Shown in pieces: positions 35,630 through 45,500 of a stretch of DNA of 64,000 bases. Under the pieces are notes generated by a model. It ran no database searches. It saw only the letters and a list, made by a program, of their open reading frames with translations, and had not been told where the DNA came from. Made by a program: the position numbers and the translations under genes. The DNA is from Fructilactobacillus fructivorans (GTDB lineage Bacteria; Bacillota; Bacilli; Lactobacillales; Lactobacillaceae), in assembly GCF_001434095.1 (NCBI RefSeq), contig NZ_AZDS01000001.1, positions 186,001 through 250,000 on the forward strand, given 5' to 3'. Position 1 is the first letter of the stretch; each line of letters opens with the position of its first letter.

Positions 35630-36198
35630 GAAGATCGCTTTTTAATCCATTTCTGCATTTGCTTTGCTATAATCACAAAAATCAATCCAATAATAATTCC
35701 CTTAATCAAATTAAAGGGTACTACTCCAAATAGAATGGTCTTTGCTAATGGAAAATCTAATTTTAAATTCGTTAATTTTACGTATAAGGGCGTGGTAATA
35801 AACAGGTTAGCAAGGCTTTCTATGATTGTTAAAGCAACTGTTTCTACCAACACAATTAGAAAATCAATAATATGACTTCTAAATAAGTACCTTCTCAAAA
35901 AGTAAAACACCAAAATCATCGTTAGGGATGCTAGAAACGAACTAGATAAGCCAACTAATTCAATTGGTGAAAAACCCATTACCATCCAATAGATGAACAG
36001 CTTTAGCACAGTGGCCTCAATAGCAGCAGTAGGACCTAACAATAACAAGCAAATTAAAAGTGGAATATCCGAAAAATCCAATTTTAAGTAAGTCATGTAA
36101 GGAATGATTGGAAATGAGATCAACATCAATAAAAATGAGATCGCCCCAATCACTGCAGTTATAGTAATTCTTTTAATTCGATCATCTTTAGCTATCAT
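35620..36198 (-). CDS. ribU: Riboflavin ECF transporter substrate-binding subunit RibU
   Basis: RibU (YpaA) is the S-component that binds riboflavin for the ECF transporter. The 192 residues form about six membrane helices. The early ITAVIGAISFLLMLISFPIIP and the LKLDFSDIPLLI segment are typical of RibU. The FMN riboswitch immediately upstream supports the substrate. A TTG at 36213 is in frame, but GGAGG lies eight bases before the ATG at 36198, which is chosen. It is followed by the ypbB-like gene with a small overlap. The ECF energizing module is elsewhere. Confidence 0.92.
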   Translation of the reverse strand: MIAKDDRIKRITITAVIGAISFLLMLISFPIIPYMTYLKLDFSDIPLLICLLLLGPTAAIEATVLKLFIYWMVMGFSPIELVGLSSSFLASLTMILVFYFLRRYLFRSHIIDFLIVLVETVALTIIESLANLFITTPLYVKLTNLKLDFPLAKTILFGVVPFNLIKGIIIGLIFVIIAKQMQKWIKKRSSWK

Positions 36199-36261
36199 CA
36201 CAATTTCCTCCAATTAAACGTTCTCCAAGTCAATTAGGGTAAATTGCGCCATAAAAAACTG

Positions 36262-36376
36262 ATCTTCTTTATACCAGACTTTACTGTCGGCAATGGGATT
36301 TCACCATCTCAACCAATTTTCATTGGGTAGTGGGCTGTAACCACCGATTGGGAATTTCACCCGACCTTGAAGACGT
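36262..36376 (-). promoter_or_regulatory. FMN riboswitch (RFN element) of ribU
   Basis: The minus strand carries the conserved RFN segments in order: a closing stem TCTTC/GAAGA, GGTCGGGTGAAATTCCC, GGTGGTTACAGCCC, GATGGTGAAATCCC, GCCGACAGTAAAGTCTGG. These match the six-helix junction of FMN aptamers. The aptamer begins only about nine bases after the rluB stop. Between it and the ribU start there is no hairpin with a T-run, so control is probably at translation initiation (inferred). AT-rich sequence overlapping the end of rluB could hold a promoter. Confidence 0.95.
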
Positions 36377-36384
36377 TTTATAAA

Positions 36385-37110
36385 TTATTTAGTTAAATCA
36401 TACAAATCTCGTACTTCTCGTTTTCGAAGCTGTCGAAATTCACCAGGTTGTAAATTTTCCAAACCAATTCCAGCAAACTCCTCCCGTTTTAATTTTTCAA
36501 CGGGATGACCGACTGCCTTTAGCATCTCTTTAACTTCATGATTTTTACCCTCATGAATTGTTAGACGCAGCATCGAATTATTTTTTGAATTACCAGCCTT
36601 CGCAATCACCTCTACTTCTGCGGGTGCACTCTTATACTTTCCATTAATTAAAACACCTTCACGAATCTTTTTCAACTCTTCGTGATTAAGTTTTCCAATT
36701 ACCTTAACCAAGTAGGTCTTCTTGATCTCATATTTGGGATGGGTCAATTGAAAATCAAGTGTCCCATCGTTAGTTAAAATGAGAAGTCCACTAGTGTCAT
36801 AATCCAGTCTTCCAACGGGATAAATTCGTTCTGGAACTTTCTTAAAAAAACTTAAGACAGTCTTGCGATCCTTCTCATCATTTACTGATGAAATCACCCC
36901 GCGCGGTTTATACAACGCAAAATACACTAAGCGTTCTTTCTTTAACGGAGTGCCATCGACCTCAATTCGATCAGTAGGATCCACCTTAACTCCTAGCTGA
37001 TTAACAACCTTACCATTCACTTTGACATGACCAGTGCTAATTAGCTCCTCTGACTTCCTTCTAGAAGCCACCCCATCATGCGCCATTACCTTTTGTAATC
37101 TTTCACTCAT
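36385..37110 (-). CDS. rluB: 23S rRNA pseudouridine synthase RluB
   Basis: This RsuA/RluB-family enzyme isomerises a uridine in 23S rRNA helix 89. An N-terminal S4 RNA-binding domain (ERLQKVMAHDGVASRRKSEE) precedes the catalytic domain, whose aspartate lies in VGRLDYDTSGLLILTNDG near residue 100. At 241 residues it is a normal length. It starts one base after the scpB stop on the same strand, and the ribU riboswitch follows. Order scpA-scpB-rluB is conserved in Firmicutes, which favours RluB over RsuA or RluE. Confidence 0.93.
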   Translation of the reverse strand: MSERLQKVMAHDGVASRRKSEELISTGHVKVNGKVVNQLGVKVDPTDRIEVDGTPLKKERLVYFALYKPRGVISSVNDEKDRKTVLSFFKKVPERIYPVGRLDYDTSGLLILTNDGTLDFQLTHPKYEIKKTYLVKVIGKLNHEELKKIREGVLINGKYKSAPAEVEVIAKAGNSKNNSMLRLTIHEGKNHEVKEMLKAVGHPVEKLKREEFAGIGLENLQPGEFRQLRKREVRDLYDLTK

Positions 37111-37111
37111 T

Positions 37112-37675
37112 TTATTGATCCTCCAATGGTTTCATCTCATCATCAAACATTTGAACGTAATCTTTTGGATCTTCTCCTTCATCAAGTTCTGGTAGATCAT
37201 CAATTTTTTCAATGTTAAATGCACTTAAAAATAAATCTGTAGTGCCATAGAGCTTGGGTTTACCAGGTTCGTTTTTTTCACCATCAACCTTAATTAAGTT
37301 CTGCGTAAGTAAATTTCGGATTGAAATTGAGCTATTAACTCCTCTAACATTGTCAACTTCAATGCAAGTGACTGGTTGTTTGTAAGCAATAATAGTAAGT
37401 GTTTCCAAAGCTGATTGAGTTAACAGATCATCATCCGCTTTCACAAATTTTTGTACAACATCAGCATACTCTCGCTTAGTTGACATATGGATGATGTCAC
37501 CATTTTGCAGTATACAAAGTCCAAATTGAGTGCTTGCATACCGTTTTTTTAATGCGTCTACTTCACGTTGGACTTCACTCTCACTTTTACTAGTCAACTT
37601 CATTAACCGTTTAATTGTCATTCCAGCGTCTCCAGACACGTACAAGAGCGCTTCAATTTCAGCCATTAAATTCAT
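37112..37675 (-). CDS. scpB: Segregation and condensation protein ScpB
   Basis: ScpB is the dimeric winged-helix partner of ScpA and SMC in the chromosome-organising condensin. The family pattern is visible: AEIEALLYVSGDAGMTIKRL at the start, then ALETLTIIAYKQPVT and VRGVNSSISIRNLL in the winged helices. The C-terminus is acidic. Three in-frame ATGs lie together; the one at 37675 overlaps the scpA stop (TAATG) and has AAGGA at good spacing, so it is chosen (187 residues). Confidence 0.94.
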   Translation of the reverse strand: MNLMAEIEALLYVSGDAGMTIKRLMKLTSKSESEVQREVDALKKRYASTQFGLCILQNGDIIHMSTKREYADVVQKFVKADDDLLTQSALETLTIIAYKQPVTCIEVDNVRGVNSSISIRNLLTQNLIKVDGEKNEPGKPKLYGTTDLFLSAFNIEKIDDLPELDEGEDPKDYVQMFDDEMKPLEDQ

Positions 37676-38394
37676 TAATTCCATTTCCTTATTAAGATTT
37701 CTCCATCATTACTTGTTTGAACTACGCGAACGCTTTGGTGCTTAACCATCTCTAACAGTGCCAAAAAGTCTGTTACCAATTCCTCAAGCGGATAATTACC
37801 GCTTAACAACTTAGAAAATGGCATTTCATAATCTACAGCAGAATCTAGTTTCCGTCTAATGATTTCACTCTGTTCATTTACACTAAAATCCCAATCCTGA
37901 ACCTCTTCGATTTGTGGAGCTGAGCTCAAGTGTCGCCGTCGCATAATTTTGTCCCAAGCGTGTTCAAGCAAACTAACTTCAAACTCGTTTGCACCAATCA
38001 TTACATCTGATTTATTAAACGATCGATCCCGAAAATGATATTGAGTGCGTTCCTTTTCCTTTACCCGCAATTTTTGGGAAGCCCGTTTAAATCGTTTGTA
38101 TTCAATCAATTGTCCCACTAAATCATCTCGCGGATCCTCATCTTCATCGTCAGTCTCCTTAGCAAGTAACATCTTGGACTTAATCCGCATTAAGTTGGCT
38201 GCCATGACAAAAAAATCACCAGCAACATCGAAATTTAGTTGTTTCATCTGATTCAAATAATCAAAATATTGTTCAGTAATATCTTTAATATTAATATCAT
38301 AAATATCCATTTTAGACTGATGAATAAGATGCAATAAAAGTTCTAATGGCCCATCAAAATCATCTAAGTGAATTTGTAGATTGTCGCTGCTCAT
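37675..38394 (-). CDS. scpA: Segregation and condensation protein ScpA
   Basis: ScpA is the kleisin that bridges the SMC heads. The N-terminal motif LDDFDGPLELLLHLIHQSKMDIYDI is diagnostic. The middle region is helical and charged, and the C-terminal winged helix (VTDFLALLEMVKHQSVRVVQ) contacts the SMC head. At 239 residues it is normal. Its start lies inside the end of ribT (35-base overlap in another frame), and its stop overlaps the scpB start. Confidence 0.95.
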   Translation of the reverse strand: MSSDNLQIHLDDFDGPLELLLHLIHQSKMDIYDINIKDITEQYFDYLNQMKQLNFDVAGDFFVMAANLMRIKSKMLLAKETDDEDEDPRDDLVGQLIEYKRFKRASQKLRVKEKERTQYHFRDRSFNKSDVMIGANEFEVSLLEHAWDKIMRRRHLSSAPQIEEVQDWDFSVNEQSEIIRRKLDSAVDYEMPFSKLLSGNYPLEELVTDFLALLEMVKHQSVRVVQTSNDGEILIRKWN

Positions 38395-38743
38395 GACTCA
38401 ACTCCCATTTGCTAATAACATCTTGGGTATTAAAAGTTCCCATGATCTTCTGATCTGGATACTCATTTTCAACACTATCAAGTATCCGAAATTCATTAAA
38501 AATAGTATCTGCATCAGGAGTCATCGTGATTCTTCTTACAACCACATTCTTAGGATTAGTCTCAATCCCAACGATTCCAGCCCAGTTTCCAAACTGATCT
38601 TTCCACAGATAAATATCACGATTATCCGCATTTCGATACCAATTCATTTCTTCCAAGAGATGTTTCGTCTTATCACTACTTTTAGAAAGAGACAACATCC
38701 CCATCACGATCTTTTCATAATCATTGCGATACTTAAATAACAT
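38360..38743 (-). CDS. ribT: RibT-like GNAT-fold protein
   Basis: This 127-residue protein resembles RibT, a small GNAT-like acyltransferase-fold protein encoded at the end of the Bacillus riboflavin operon (function unproven). YRNDYEKIVMGMLSLS and the W-A/G-IVGIE strand fit the family. It precedes scpA, as ribT sits near scpA in Bacillus. No ribDEAH genes are present here, so it may be a leftover of a lost operon. GAGGTGA precedes the ATG at 38743. An acetyltransferase activity cannot be confirmed. Confidence 0.7.
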   Translation of the reverse strand: MLFKYRNDYEKIVMGMLSLSKSSDKTKHLLEEMNWYRNADNRDIYLWKDQFGNWAGIVGIETNPKNVVVRRITMTPDADTIFNEFRILDSVENEYPDQKIMGTFNTQDVISKWELSHEQRQSTNSLR

Positions 38744-38779
38744 TATAATCACCTCAATCAATTGATTATACCGACTAAT

Positions 38780-39667
38780 TCATGCTCTGGGATGGTACTT
38801 GTCATAGACCTGGCTTAAACGTTCATGAGAAATGTGGGTATAAATCTGAGTTGTCGAAATATCCGAGTGACCAAGCAGTTCTTGAACCGTTCTTAAATCC
38901 GCTCCATTTTCAAGAATATGGGTGGCAAAAGAATGACGCAAAGTATGCGGAGTAACATTCTTTTTAATCCCAGCCAAACTTACATACCGTTTGATCTTTT
39001 CCCAGACACTCTGACGACTAATGCGACCACCATGAGCATTTAAAAAGACATAGGGTGAAGTTCGATGTTTAAGTAACTTCAAACGGCTACCATTTAAGTA
39101 CTTAGAAAGCCAATTTTGAGCAACTTTTCCAATTGGGACGATTCGCTCTTTATCACCCTTCCCAATGGTTTGGATCAAATTCATCTCTAAATGAAGATCA
39201 GATAACTTTAGATTAATCAATTCTGATACCCGTAATCCCGTGGCATACAGCACTTCTAAGATAGTTCGATCTCGAATGCCATACTTATTATTAGTATCTG
39301 GCATTTTTAGTAAACGATCAACTTCATCTACAGATAGCACATCTGGTAGATGCTTGCCCTTTTTAGGTGTATCAATTTTATTCATAGGATTTTGTTTAAT
39401 AATCTTAAACTCCATGAGATACTGAAAAAATTTACGTAACGTTGATACAAAACGAATGATAGTGTTACGCGATTTACCTTTTTGCTTCATCATTTCCATA
39501 TAATTCAAGATTTCATACTGATCAACATCTTTAAACGAATTAACATGCTTTTCTTTCATACCAGTACAGAATTCTTTTAGGTCCTGCCGGTAGCTTTTGA
39601 TGGTGTTGTCAGATAATCCCCGTTCAACCAAAAGATAGTGAAGATAATCTTCAACTTGGTCATTCAA
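38780..39667 (-). CDS. xerD: Tyrosine recombinase XerD
   Basis: XerD, with XerC, resolves chromosome dimers at dif. The SAM-like domain (1-95) precedes the catalytic domain with Arg146 (GLRVSE), Lys170 (GKGDKER), His241 and Arg244 (TPHTLRHSF), His267 (LGHSDIS) and Tyr276 (QIYTH). At 295 residues it is normal. The position next to scpA-scpB, which is also seen for xerD/ripX in Firmicutes, supports XerD over XerC. It follows cvfB by six bases. Confidence 0.93.
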   Translation of the reverse strand: MNDQVEDYLHYLLVERGLSDNTIKSYRQDLKEFCTGMKEKHVNSFKDVDQYEILNYMEMMKQKGKSRNTIIRFVSTLRKFFQYLMEFKIIKQNPMNKIDTPKKGKHLPDVLSVDEVDRLLKMPDTNNKYGIRDRTILEVLYATGLRVSELINLKLSDLHLEMNLIQTIGKGDKERIVPIGKVAQNWLSKYLNGSRLKLLKHRTSPYVFLNAHGGRISRQSVWEKIKRYVSLAGIKKNVTPHTLRHSFATHILENGADLRTVQELLGHSDISTTQIYTHISHERLSQVYDKYHPRA

Positions 39668-39673
39668 CTATTT

Positions 39674-40543
39674 TCATCTCGTTTCATCTAATTTAATTCC
39701 GGTTGGTGTTTCTTCAATGATACGGGCCTTTAATAAGTGTCCAAGTGCTCGTTTAAACTGGGCTTTACTAATTCCAAAATAATCTTTAATTTCTTGCGGA
39801 TCACTTTTATCGTTATAGGGCAATTCATTGTTTGGCTTATGTTCTAAGATGGTTTGAATCATCTTAGCATCCTCGCCGATTACTTCATATGCCCGGGGGC
39901 GAAGGGATAAGTACAGGGTTTTATTAGGACGAATCCCAATAACTCTAGCATTCACCTTCTCACCCAGCCGAGGTTGTTGTTCCTCTTCCGACTTATCAAT
40001 AAAGCCCAGATTATAATGATCGGTAATAACTTCAGTTCCCATTAGTTTGGGATTGATTACCCAAGCCGTTACGTCACGATTCTTTAACTTTGGATCATTC
40101 ACTGGTTGAGAAATGGCTTTATATATCTGTGAATCAGCCAATTCGCCCCAAATGCGATTTTTACTATCCTTTTTAAGGGAAATTAGAAGTTCATCACCTA
40201 CTTCAGGCCAGAGCGATTTGATATCAGGCAGGTCATCAAGTGAAACTGCCACGTCCTTATCTGGCAAACCAATATTGACAAAGATTCCTAAACCAAACTT
40301 AATGCCGACTACTTTTCCCCATGCGTAACTATCGACACCCACATCGGGAACATTACGAGTTATTTTCATTTGGTGCTTTTCATTTTCGTATACAAATCCC
40401 TTGAAATTACCACCCATTTTGATGGGTTTCTTCAATTCATCCTTGTTCAAAGAATAGGTAATCCCGTTATTTTGGATAAAATATTCCTTATCATTTTCAT
40501 CAATTACTTTTCCTATAATTACGGTTCCAAGATCTTCATTCAT
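39674..40543 (-). CDS. cvfB: CvfB family S1-like RNA-binding protein
   Basis: The 289-residue protein matches CvfB/YitL, RNA-binding regulators with several S1-like OB folds and a C-terminal winged helix. Segments DVGVDSYAWGKVVGIKFGLGIFVNIGL and EKVNARVIGIRPNKTLYLSLRP are S1-like, and DYFGISKAQFKRALGHLLKARII is the winged helix. In Staphylococcus aureus CvfB affects virulence-gene expression (known of the family); here its targets are unknown. GGAGAG precedes the ATG at 40543. It lies between pyk and xerD. Confidence 0.88.
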   Translation of the reverse strand: MNEDLGTVIIGKVIDENDKEYFIQNNGITYSLNKDELKKPIKMGGNFKGFVYENEKHQMKITRNVPDVGVDSYAWGKVVGIKFGLGIFVNIGLPDKDVAVSLDDLPDIKSLWPEVGDELLISLKKDSKNRIWGELADSQIYKAISQPVNDPKLKNRDVTAWVINPKLMGTEVITDHYNLGFIDKSEEEQQPRLGEKVNARVIGIRPNKTLYLSLRPRAYEVIGEDAKMIQTILEHKPNNELPYNDKSDPQEIKDYFGISKAQFKRALGHLLKARIIEETPTGIKLDETR

Positions 40544-40583
40544 ATTATCTCTCCATCCCAACGCTTTTAATGACCATTATACC

Positions 40584-40618
40584 AAATAAAAAAAGCATCC
40601 GATATTTTCGGATGCTTT
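40584..40618 (-). terminator. Terminator after pyk
   Basis: On the minus strand AAAGCATCCGA pairs perfectly with TCGGATGCTTT and is followed by a T-rich run, 15 bases after the pyk stop. Confidence 0.9.
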
Positions 40619-40632
40619 ATTATTAATAATTA

Positions 40633-42393
40633 TTATTTAGCTTTTGATTGATTACCGGCGTAAACGATTCCGCAACGACCATCAACAGTAACTAATTGAC
40701 CATCTTTGATGTTCTCAACTGCATCGGTAGCACCAACAATAACAGGAATGTTAAGTGAAATACCAACAACAGCAGCGTATGAAGTCAAACCACCGTTTTC
40801 AACAACGATTGCACTTGATTTCTTCATAGCTGGTAAGTAATCCTTGTTTGTGTCTTTAACAACAAGAACACCACCATCAACGGCCTTATCATTAGCTTCT
40901 TGAGCATCTTTAGCAACCACTGTCTTACCAATAACAGTTTCACCACCGACACCTTGTCCTTGAGCTAACTTGGTACCAATCAACTTAACACGGATAGTGT
41001 TAGTAGTTCCTTGATCACCCAATGGAACACCGGATGTGATCAAAATCATGTCGCCTTCCTTAGCAAGTCCGGTTTCAACTGCTTTCTTAGCAGCTAATTC
41101 GAACATTTCATCAGGATTTGAAGGCTTGTCAACTAAGATTGGTTGAACTCCATAGTTAACCGTCAATCCACGACGAACACGATCATTAAAGGTTAAAGCA
41201 AGAATATCAGCATCTGGATGATACTTAGAAATCATTCTAGCAGTGTAACCTGATCCAGTTGCAGCAACGATGGTATGAATTCCCATGTCTTTAGCAATTC
41301 GAGCAACTGAATCACCTAATGATTCAGTAACGTCACCATTGCCAAACTTTGGACGTGGAGTTCCAAATTCAAAGAAATGTTTGTCAGCTTGAATGTCGAT
41401 CTTGCTCATCATTGAAACTGATTTAACTGGGTAATCACCGTTAGCACTTTCACCAGAAAGCATCGTAGCATCAGTACCATCATAAACGGCATTAGCAACA
41501 TCAGATACCTCGGCACGAGTAGGTCTTGGTTCTTCTTGCATTGAATCAAGCATTTGAGTAGCAGTAATAACTGGCTTACCTAAATCATTACAAATCTTAA
41601 TTAGATGTTTTTGAACGGTTGGAACGTTTTCTGGTGGGATTTCAACCCCCATATCACCTCTAGCAACCATCAAACCATCAGAAACCTTAATGATTTCATT
41701 AAAGTTATCGATTCCTTCTTGTGATTCGATCTTAGGAAAGATTTGAACGTCTTCCATATTCTTACTTTCAAGTAGGGCACGGATGTCTAAGACATCTTGT
41801 GGCTTTCTAACGAATGAAGCAGAGATATAGTTAATACCATGGTCACAACCAAAGAGGATATCATCAGTATCTTTTTTAGTAATACCAGGCAAGTTAATTG
41901 AAACTCCTGGAGCATTAACACCCTTACGTGAACCTAAGACTCCGTTATTTTGAGCAGTAACTACCAACTCTTTGTTAGCATCATCTTTTTTGTCGATTTT
42001 GGTATCTAGAAGACCATCATCGAACAAAACGTGTCCACCAACTTTAACATCGTCATACAAACCGGGGTAAGAAACAGCAATCTTGTCTTTTGTTCCTTCA
42101 AGGTTACCATCCATTGAAATTCTAAATTGATCACCAGTGTGGTATTCAATCTTTCCGTCTTTTTGTACAGTGGTTCTGATTTCAGCACCCTTAGTATCTA
42201 AGACAATTCCAACAACCTTACCAGTTTTCTTTTCCGCTTCTTTCACCTTGTTCATACGATCTAAATGTTCCGCATGATCTCCGTGTGAAAAATTAAAACG
42301 AAAAACGTTTGCTCCTGCTTCAATAAGCTTAGTGATGGTATCAACATCAGTACTTGCAGGACCAAGTGTACTTACGATCTTTGTTCTCTTCAT
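40633..42393 (-). CDS. pyk: Pyruvate kinase
   Basis: Pyruvate kinase converts phosphoenolpyruvate and ADP to pyruvate and ATP. The N-terminus KRTKIVSTLGPAS and NFSHGDHAEH identify it, and the catalytic signature is IFPKIESQEGIDNFNEI. MVARGDMGVEIP and TATQMLDSM follow. After the usual regulatory domain it has the extra C-terminal PEP-utilizing-like domain (about 485-586) typical of Gram-positive enzymes, with GGLTSYAAVVGISL. The start at 42393 follows GAGGAG; upstream in-frame codons are not family-like. In many lactobacilli pfkA lies between dnaE and pyk, but it is absent here. Confidence 0.96.
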   Translation of the reverse strand: MKRTKIVSTLGPASTDVDTITKLIEAGANVFRFNFSHGDHAEHLDRMNKVKEAEKKTGKVVGIVLDTKGAEIRTTVQKDGKIEYHTGDQFRISMDGNLEGTKDKIAVSYPGLYDDVKVGGHVLFDDGLLDTKIDKKDDANKELVVTAQNNGVLGSRKGVNAPGVSINLPGITKKDTDDILFGCDHGINYISASFVRKPQDVLDIRALLESKNMEDVQIFPKIESQEGIDNFNEIIKVSDGLMVARGDMGVEIPPENVPTVQKHLIKICNDLGKPVITATQMLDSMQEEPRPTRAEVSDVANAVYDGTDATMLSGESANGDYPVKSVSMMSKIDIQADKHFFEFGTPRPKFGNGDVTESLGDSVARIAKDMGIHTIVAATGSGYTARMISKYHPDADILALTFNDRVRRGLTVNYGVQPILVDKPSNPDEMFELAAKKAVETGLAKEGDMILITSGVPLGDQGTTNTIRVKLIGTKLAQGQGVGGETVIGKTVVAKDAQEANDKAVDGGVLVVKDTNKDYLPAMKKSSAIVVENGGLTSYAAVVGISLNIPVIVGATDAVENIKDGQLVTVDGRCGIVYAGNQSKAK

Positions 42394-42458
42394 AAGTAAA
42401 GCCTCTCCTCTTTGCACGGCACACACCTGTGCACCACGCATTATTTGATTTCAAGTGT

Positions 42459-42487
42459 ATTGTATCACTTTTCCGTAGGATTGTCGT
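42459..42487 (-). promoter_or_regulatory. Promoter of pyk
   Basis: On the minus strand ACGACA (42482-42487) and TACAAT (42459-42464) are spaced 17 bases apart, and the -10 is preceded by TGA (extended -10). Transcription starts about 60 bases before pyk, after a GC-rich leader. Confidence 0.6.
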
Positions 42488-42508
42488 TGTTTTCACAGTC
42501 AAAATTTA

Positions 42509-45500
42509 TCATTGTGTAACAACGTTTCCATCCCCTAAAATGTTCCATAAATCTTGCATCAAACTTGTATTAATCGCTACGTTATATTTTTTATCTAGGA
42601 GTTGTTTGCGGTCATCTGCGGTCCGATAAATTAAAATCCTAGTATTGCCTGGATGATCTTGAATAACCCGCATTATATCCTGATAAATGGCACTTTCATC
42701 ATGATCCAAATCAATTTTTAGATATAACTTTGGCCCACTGGTTTTAGCTTCAGAATTATGAACAACGTTTGCAGCTGGTTCAATCGAATTGGCCACTAAC
42801 TGAAGTCCCCTTTGAACTTCAACATTACCAGCAATCACAACAACCATACCACTTTTTAACCATCCACTGATTTTATTATAAAGTTTGGGGAAAATAGTAA
42901 CGTCAATATCACCAAACGGATCGTTTCCATCGATGAAAGCCATTAATTGTCCCTTCTTGGTTCGAATGGTTTTAACGTGGGACACAAATAAAATCATTTT
43001 GACGTTTTTAATTGGATCATGAACGTCGCTGGTATTTAAAGCATGAATCTGTTTCTGTAAACCAGCATAATGTTCGACGGGATGACCAGTTAGATAAGTG
43101 CCTAAATATTCATTTTCCTTGTTAAGCTTATCCCAGTCGGAGAAATCATCCATCTTTTTGATTTTGGGGGCAAGTGCTTGGATTAATTCAATGGAATCCC
43201 CACTTAACTCAGCCGAACTAATAAACTCTGGAATAGCATTAATCAGTTCATGACGATTATAGCCAAAACCATCAAGCGCACCAGAATAAGCCAATGAATT
43301 AAGGAGATCAACTTTTCTAAATCTTGGATCAATTCGGCTGATTAATTCCTGTAAATCATGGAAGTTCCCATTTTTGCTTCGTTCGTCATCAATGTTTTTA
43401 ATGAAATCAGTTCGCAAGCCTTTAATTGCCCGAAATCCAAATCGGATTTTTCCATTTTGATAAGTATAATCATCCATACTTTCATTAATATCTGGACGTT
43501 CAACCTGAATCCCAAACTCTTTTGCTTCTTGTACATAATTTTTAATTTTACGCGAATTCCCCAGAACGGAATTCAATAAAGATGCAAAAAAAGGACCAGG
43601 AAAATGAACCTTCAAATAAGCTAATTGAAACGCCATCTTGCTATAAGCAACTGCATGTGATTTATTAAATCCATAGTCAGCAAACCGTTCAATGTAATCA
43701 AACGTTGTTTCAGAAACGTCACTAGGATATCCATTTTTAGTTGCACCATCAATAAACTGGATCTTCATATCATCCATTTCTTTTTTGTGCTTCTTACTCA
43801 TGGCACGTCTTAAAATGTCAGCTTGCCCAAGCGTAAAACCACCCATTGCTGATGCTAATTGCATCACTTGTTCCTGATAAACAATGATGCCAAACGTTGA
43901 TCCAAGAATATCCCTAATGGTTTGGTTAGGATAATTAACTTTCTGTGTCCCATTCTTACGTGCAATAAACATATCAATATTTTTAATTGGACCGGGTCTA
44001 TAAAGAGCATTAACGGCCGCTACCATATCAAAATTGTCAGGCTTTAGCTTACGTAACACACCCTGAATCCCAGATGACTCAAACTGAAAGACCCCATCAG
44101 TTTTGCCAGCCTGAAACAATTTCAGAGTTTTCTGATCGTTTAAATCAATTTCGTTGATTTTAAATTTTGGATCAATTTCAGAATGAATGATTTTTAAAAT
44201 ATTAGCCATTGTTGATAAGTTTCGTAGTCCAAGAAAATCAATCTTTAATAGTCCAACACTTTCAACATAATATTTTGAATACTGTGTCATTAATAATCCA
44301 TCATTTCCGGATTGGAGTGGAGAACGATCAACAATCGGGTCTTCACTTAAAATCAATCCTGCAGCATGCGTTGAAAAATGACGTGGTAACCCTTCGAGTT
44401 TTTCTGCCGTATCAAACAACAATTGATTAACTTTTTGGTCTGCTAATAAATTCTTTAATTTTTGTGATTCTGACTCAGCTTTGCTTAGCGATTCATGCAA
44501 TTGATTAGGAATTGCTGACGACCATTGTGACATCTGAGTTGGAGTCATTCCAAAGACCCGGCCAACATCACGAATGGCTTGTTTAGCGGCTAAGGTTCCA
44601 AACGTTACAATTTGGGCAACATGCTCATTTCCATACTTATGATGGACATACTGTAAAATGTCATCACGCCGATCATCAGGAATATCTAAATCAATATCTG
44701 GCATTTGAGCCCGTTCTTCGTTTAAAAACCGTTCAAACAATAGATTATACTTAATTGGATCAACATCGGTAATTCTTAAGGTATAAGCAACTAGCGAACC
44801 AGCTGATGAACCACGTCCAGGACCAGTAATAATACCATGCCGATGTGCAAAGTTTAAAACATCCCACACAATCAAAAAGTAATCATCAAAACCCATGTGA
44901 TTGATTACACTTAGTTCTCGATCAAGTCGCTTTTGGTATGCTGGTTGAGCAAGCTGTCTTTCCTTTAGCCCCTGCTCACACAACTGACGTAAGTATGCTT
45001 TTGAAGTTAGCTGGTTCGGTGTGGTAAAACTTGGTAGTTTTGGTTGCTCTTGAGGAATATCAACGTTTACAGCATCAACAATTTTCTGATTATTTAAAAC
45101 TGCCTGATCAAGTCCCAACTCGTGGTACTGACTCTCTACGTCATGGCGATCTTTTAGCCACTTAGATCCGACTTGATGTTGCTTTTCCATTGGATGATCC
45201 ATTACTTTACCAGTCCCAATTGCTTTTAAAACCTCATTGGGAAAATAATCACTAGCATCCAAATATTCAACCGAATTAAGGGCGACCAAATCAACGTTCA
45301 GTTCAGCAGCTAGATCATGAATGTGGCTCATTAATAATTTAGATAAACTTAAATTAACTCCGATTTTGACTGAATTTAAATCAGAAACAGTTTCAATATC
45401 ATTAATAAGCTTCCTTGCATCATCAGTTCTGCCAATCTCAATTAACTTTCTTAATTCACTATTTTCAGGAAAAATGACAAATAAATGATGAAATTGATTC

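Noticed and set aside
42394-42452. GC-rich leader of pyk as a riboswitch
   Set aside because: Only short, imperfect pairing (GCACA/TGTGC) is visible, with no known motif and no alternative structure with a T-run.
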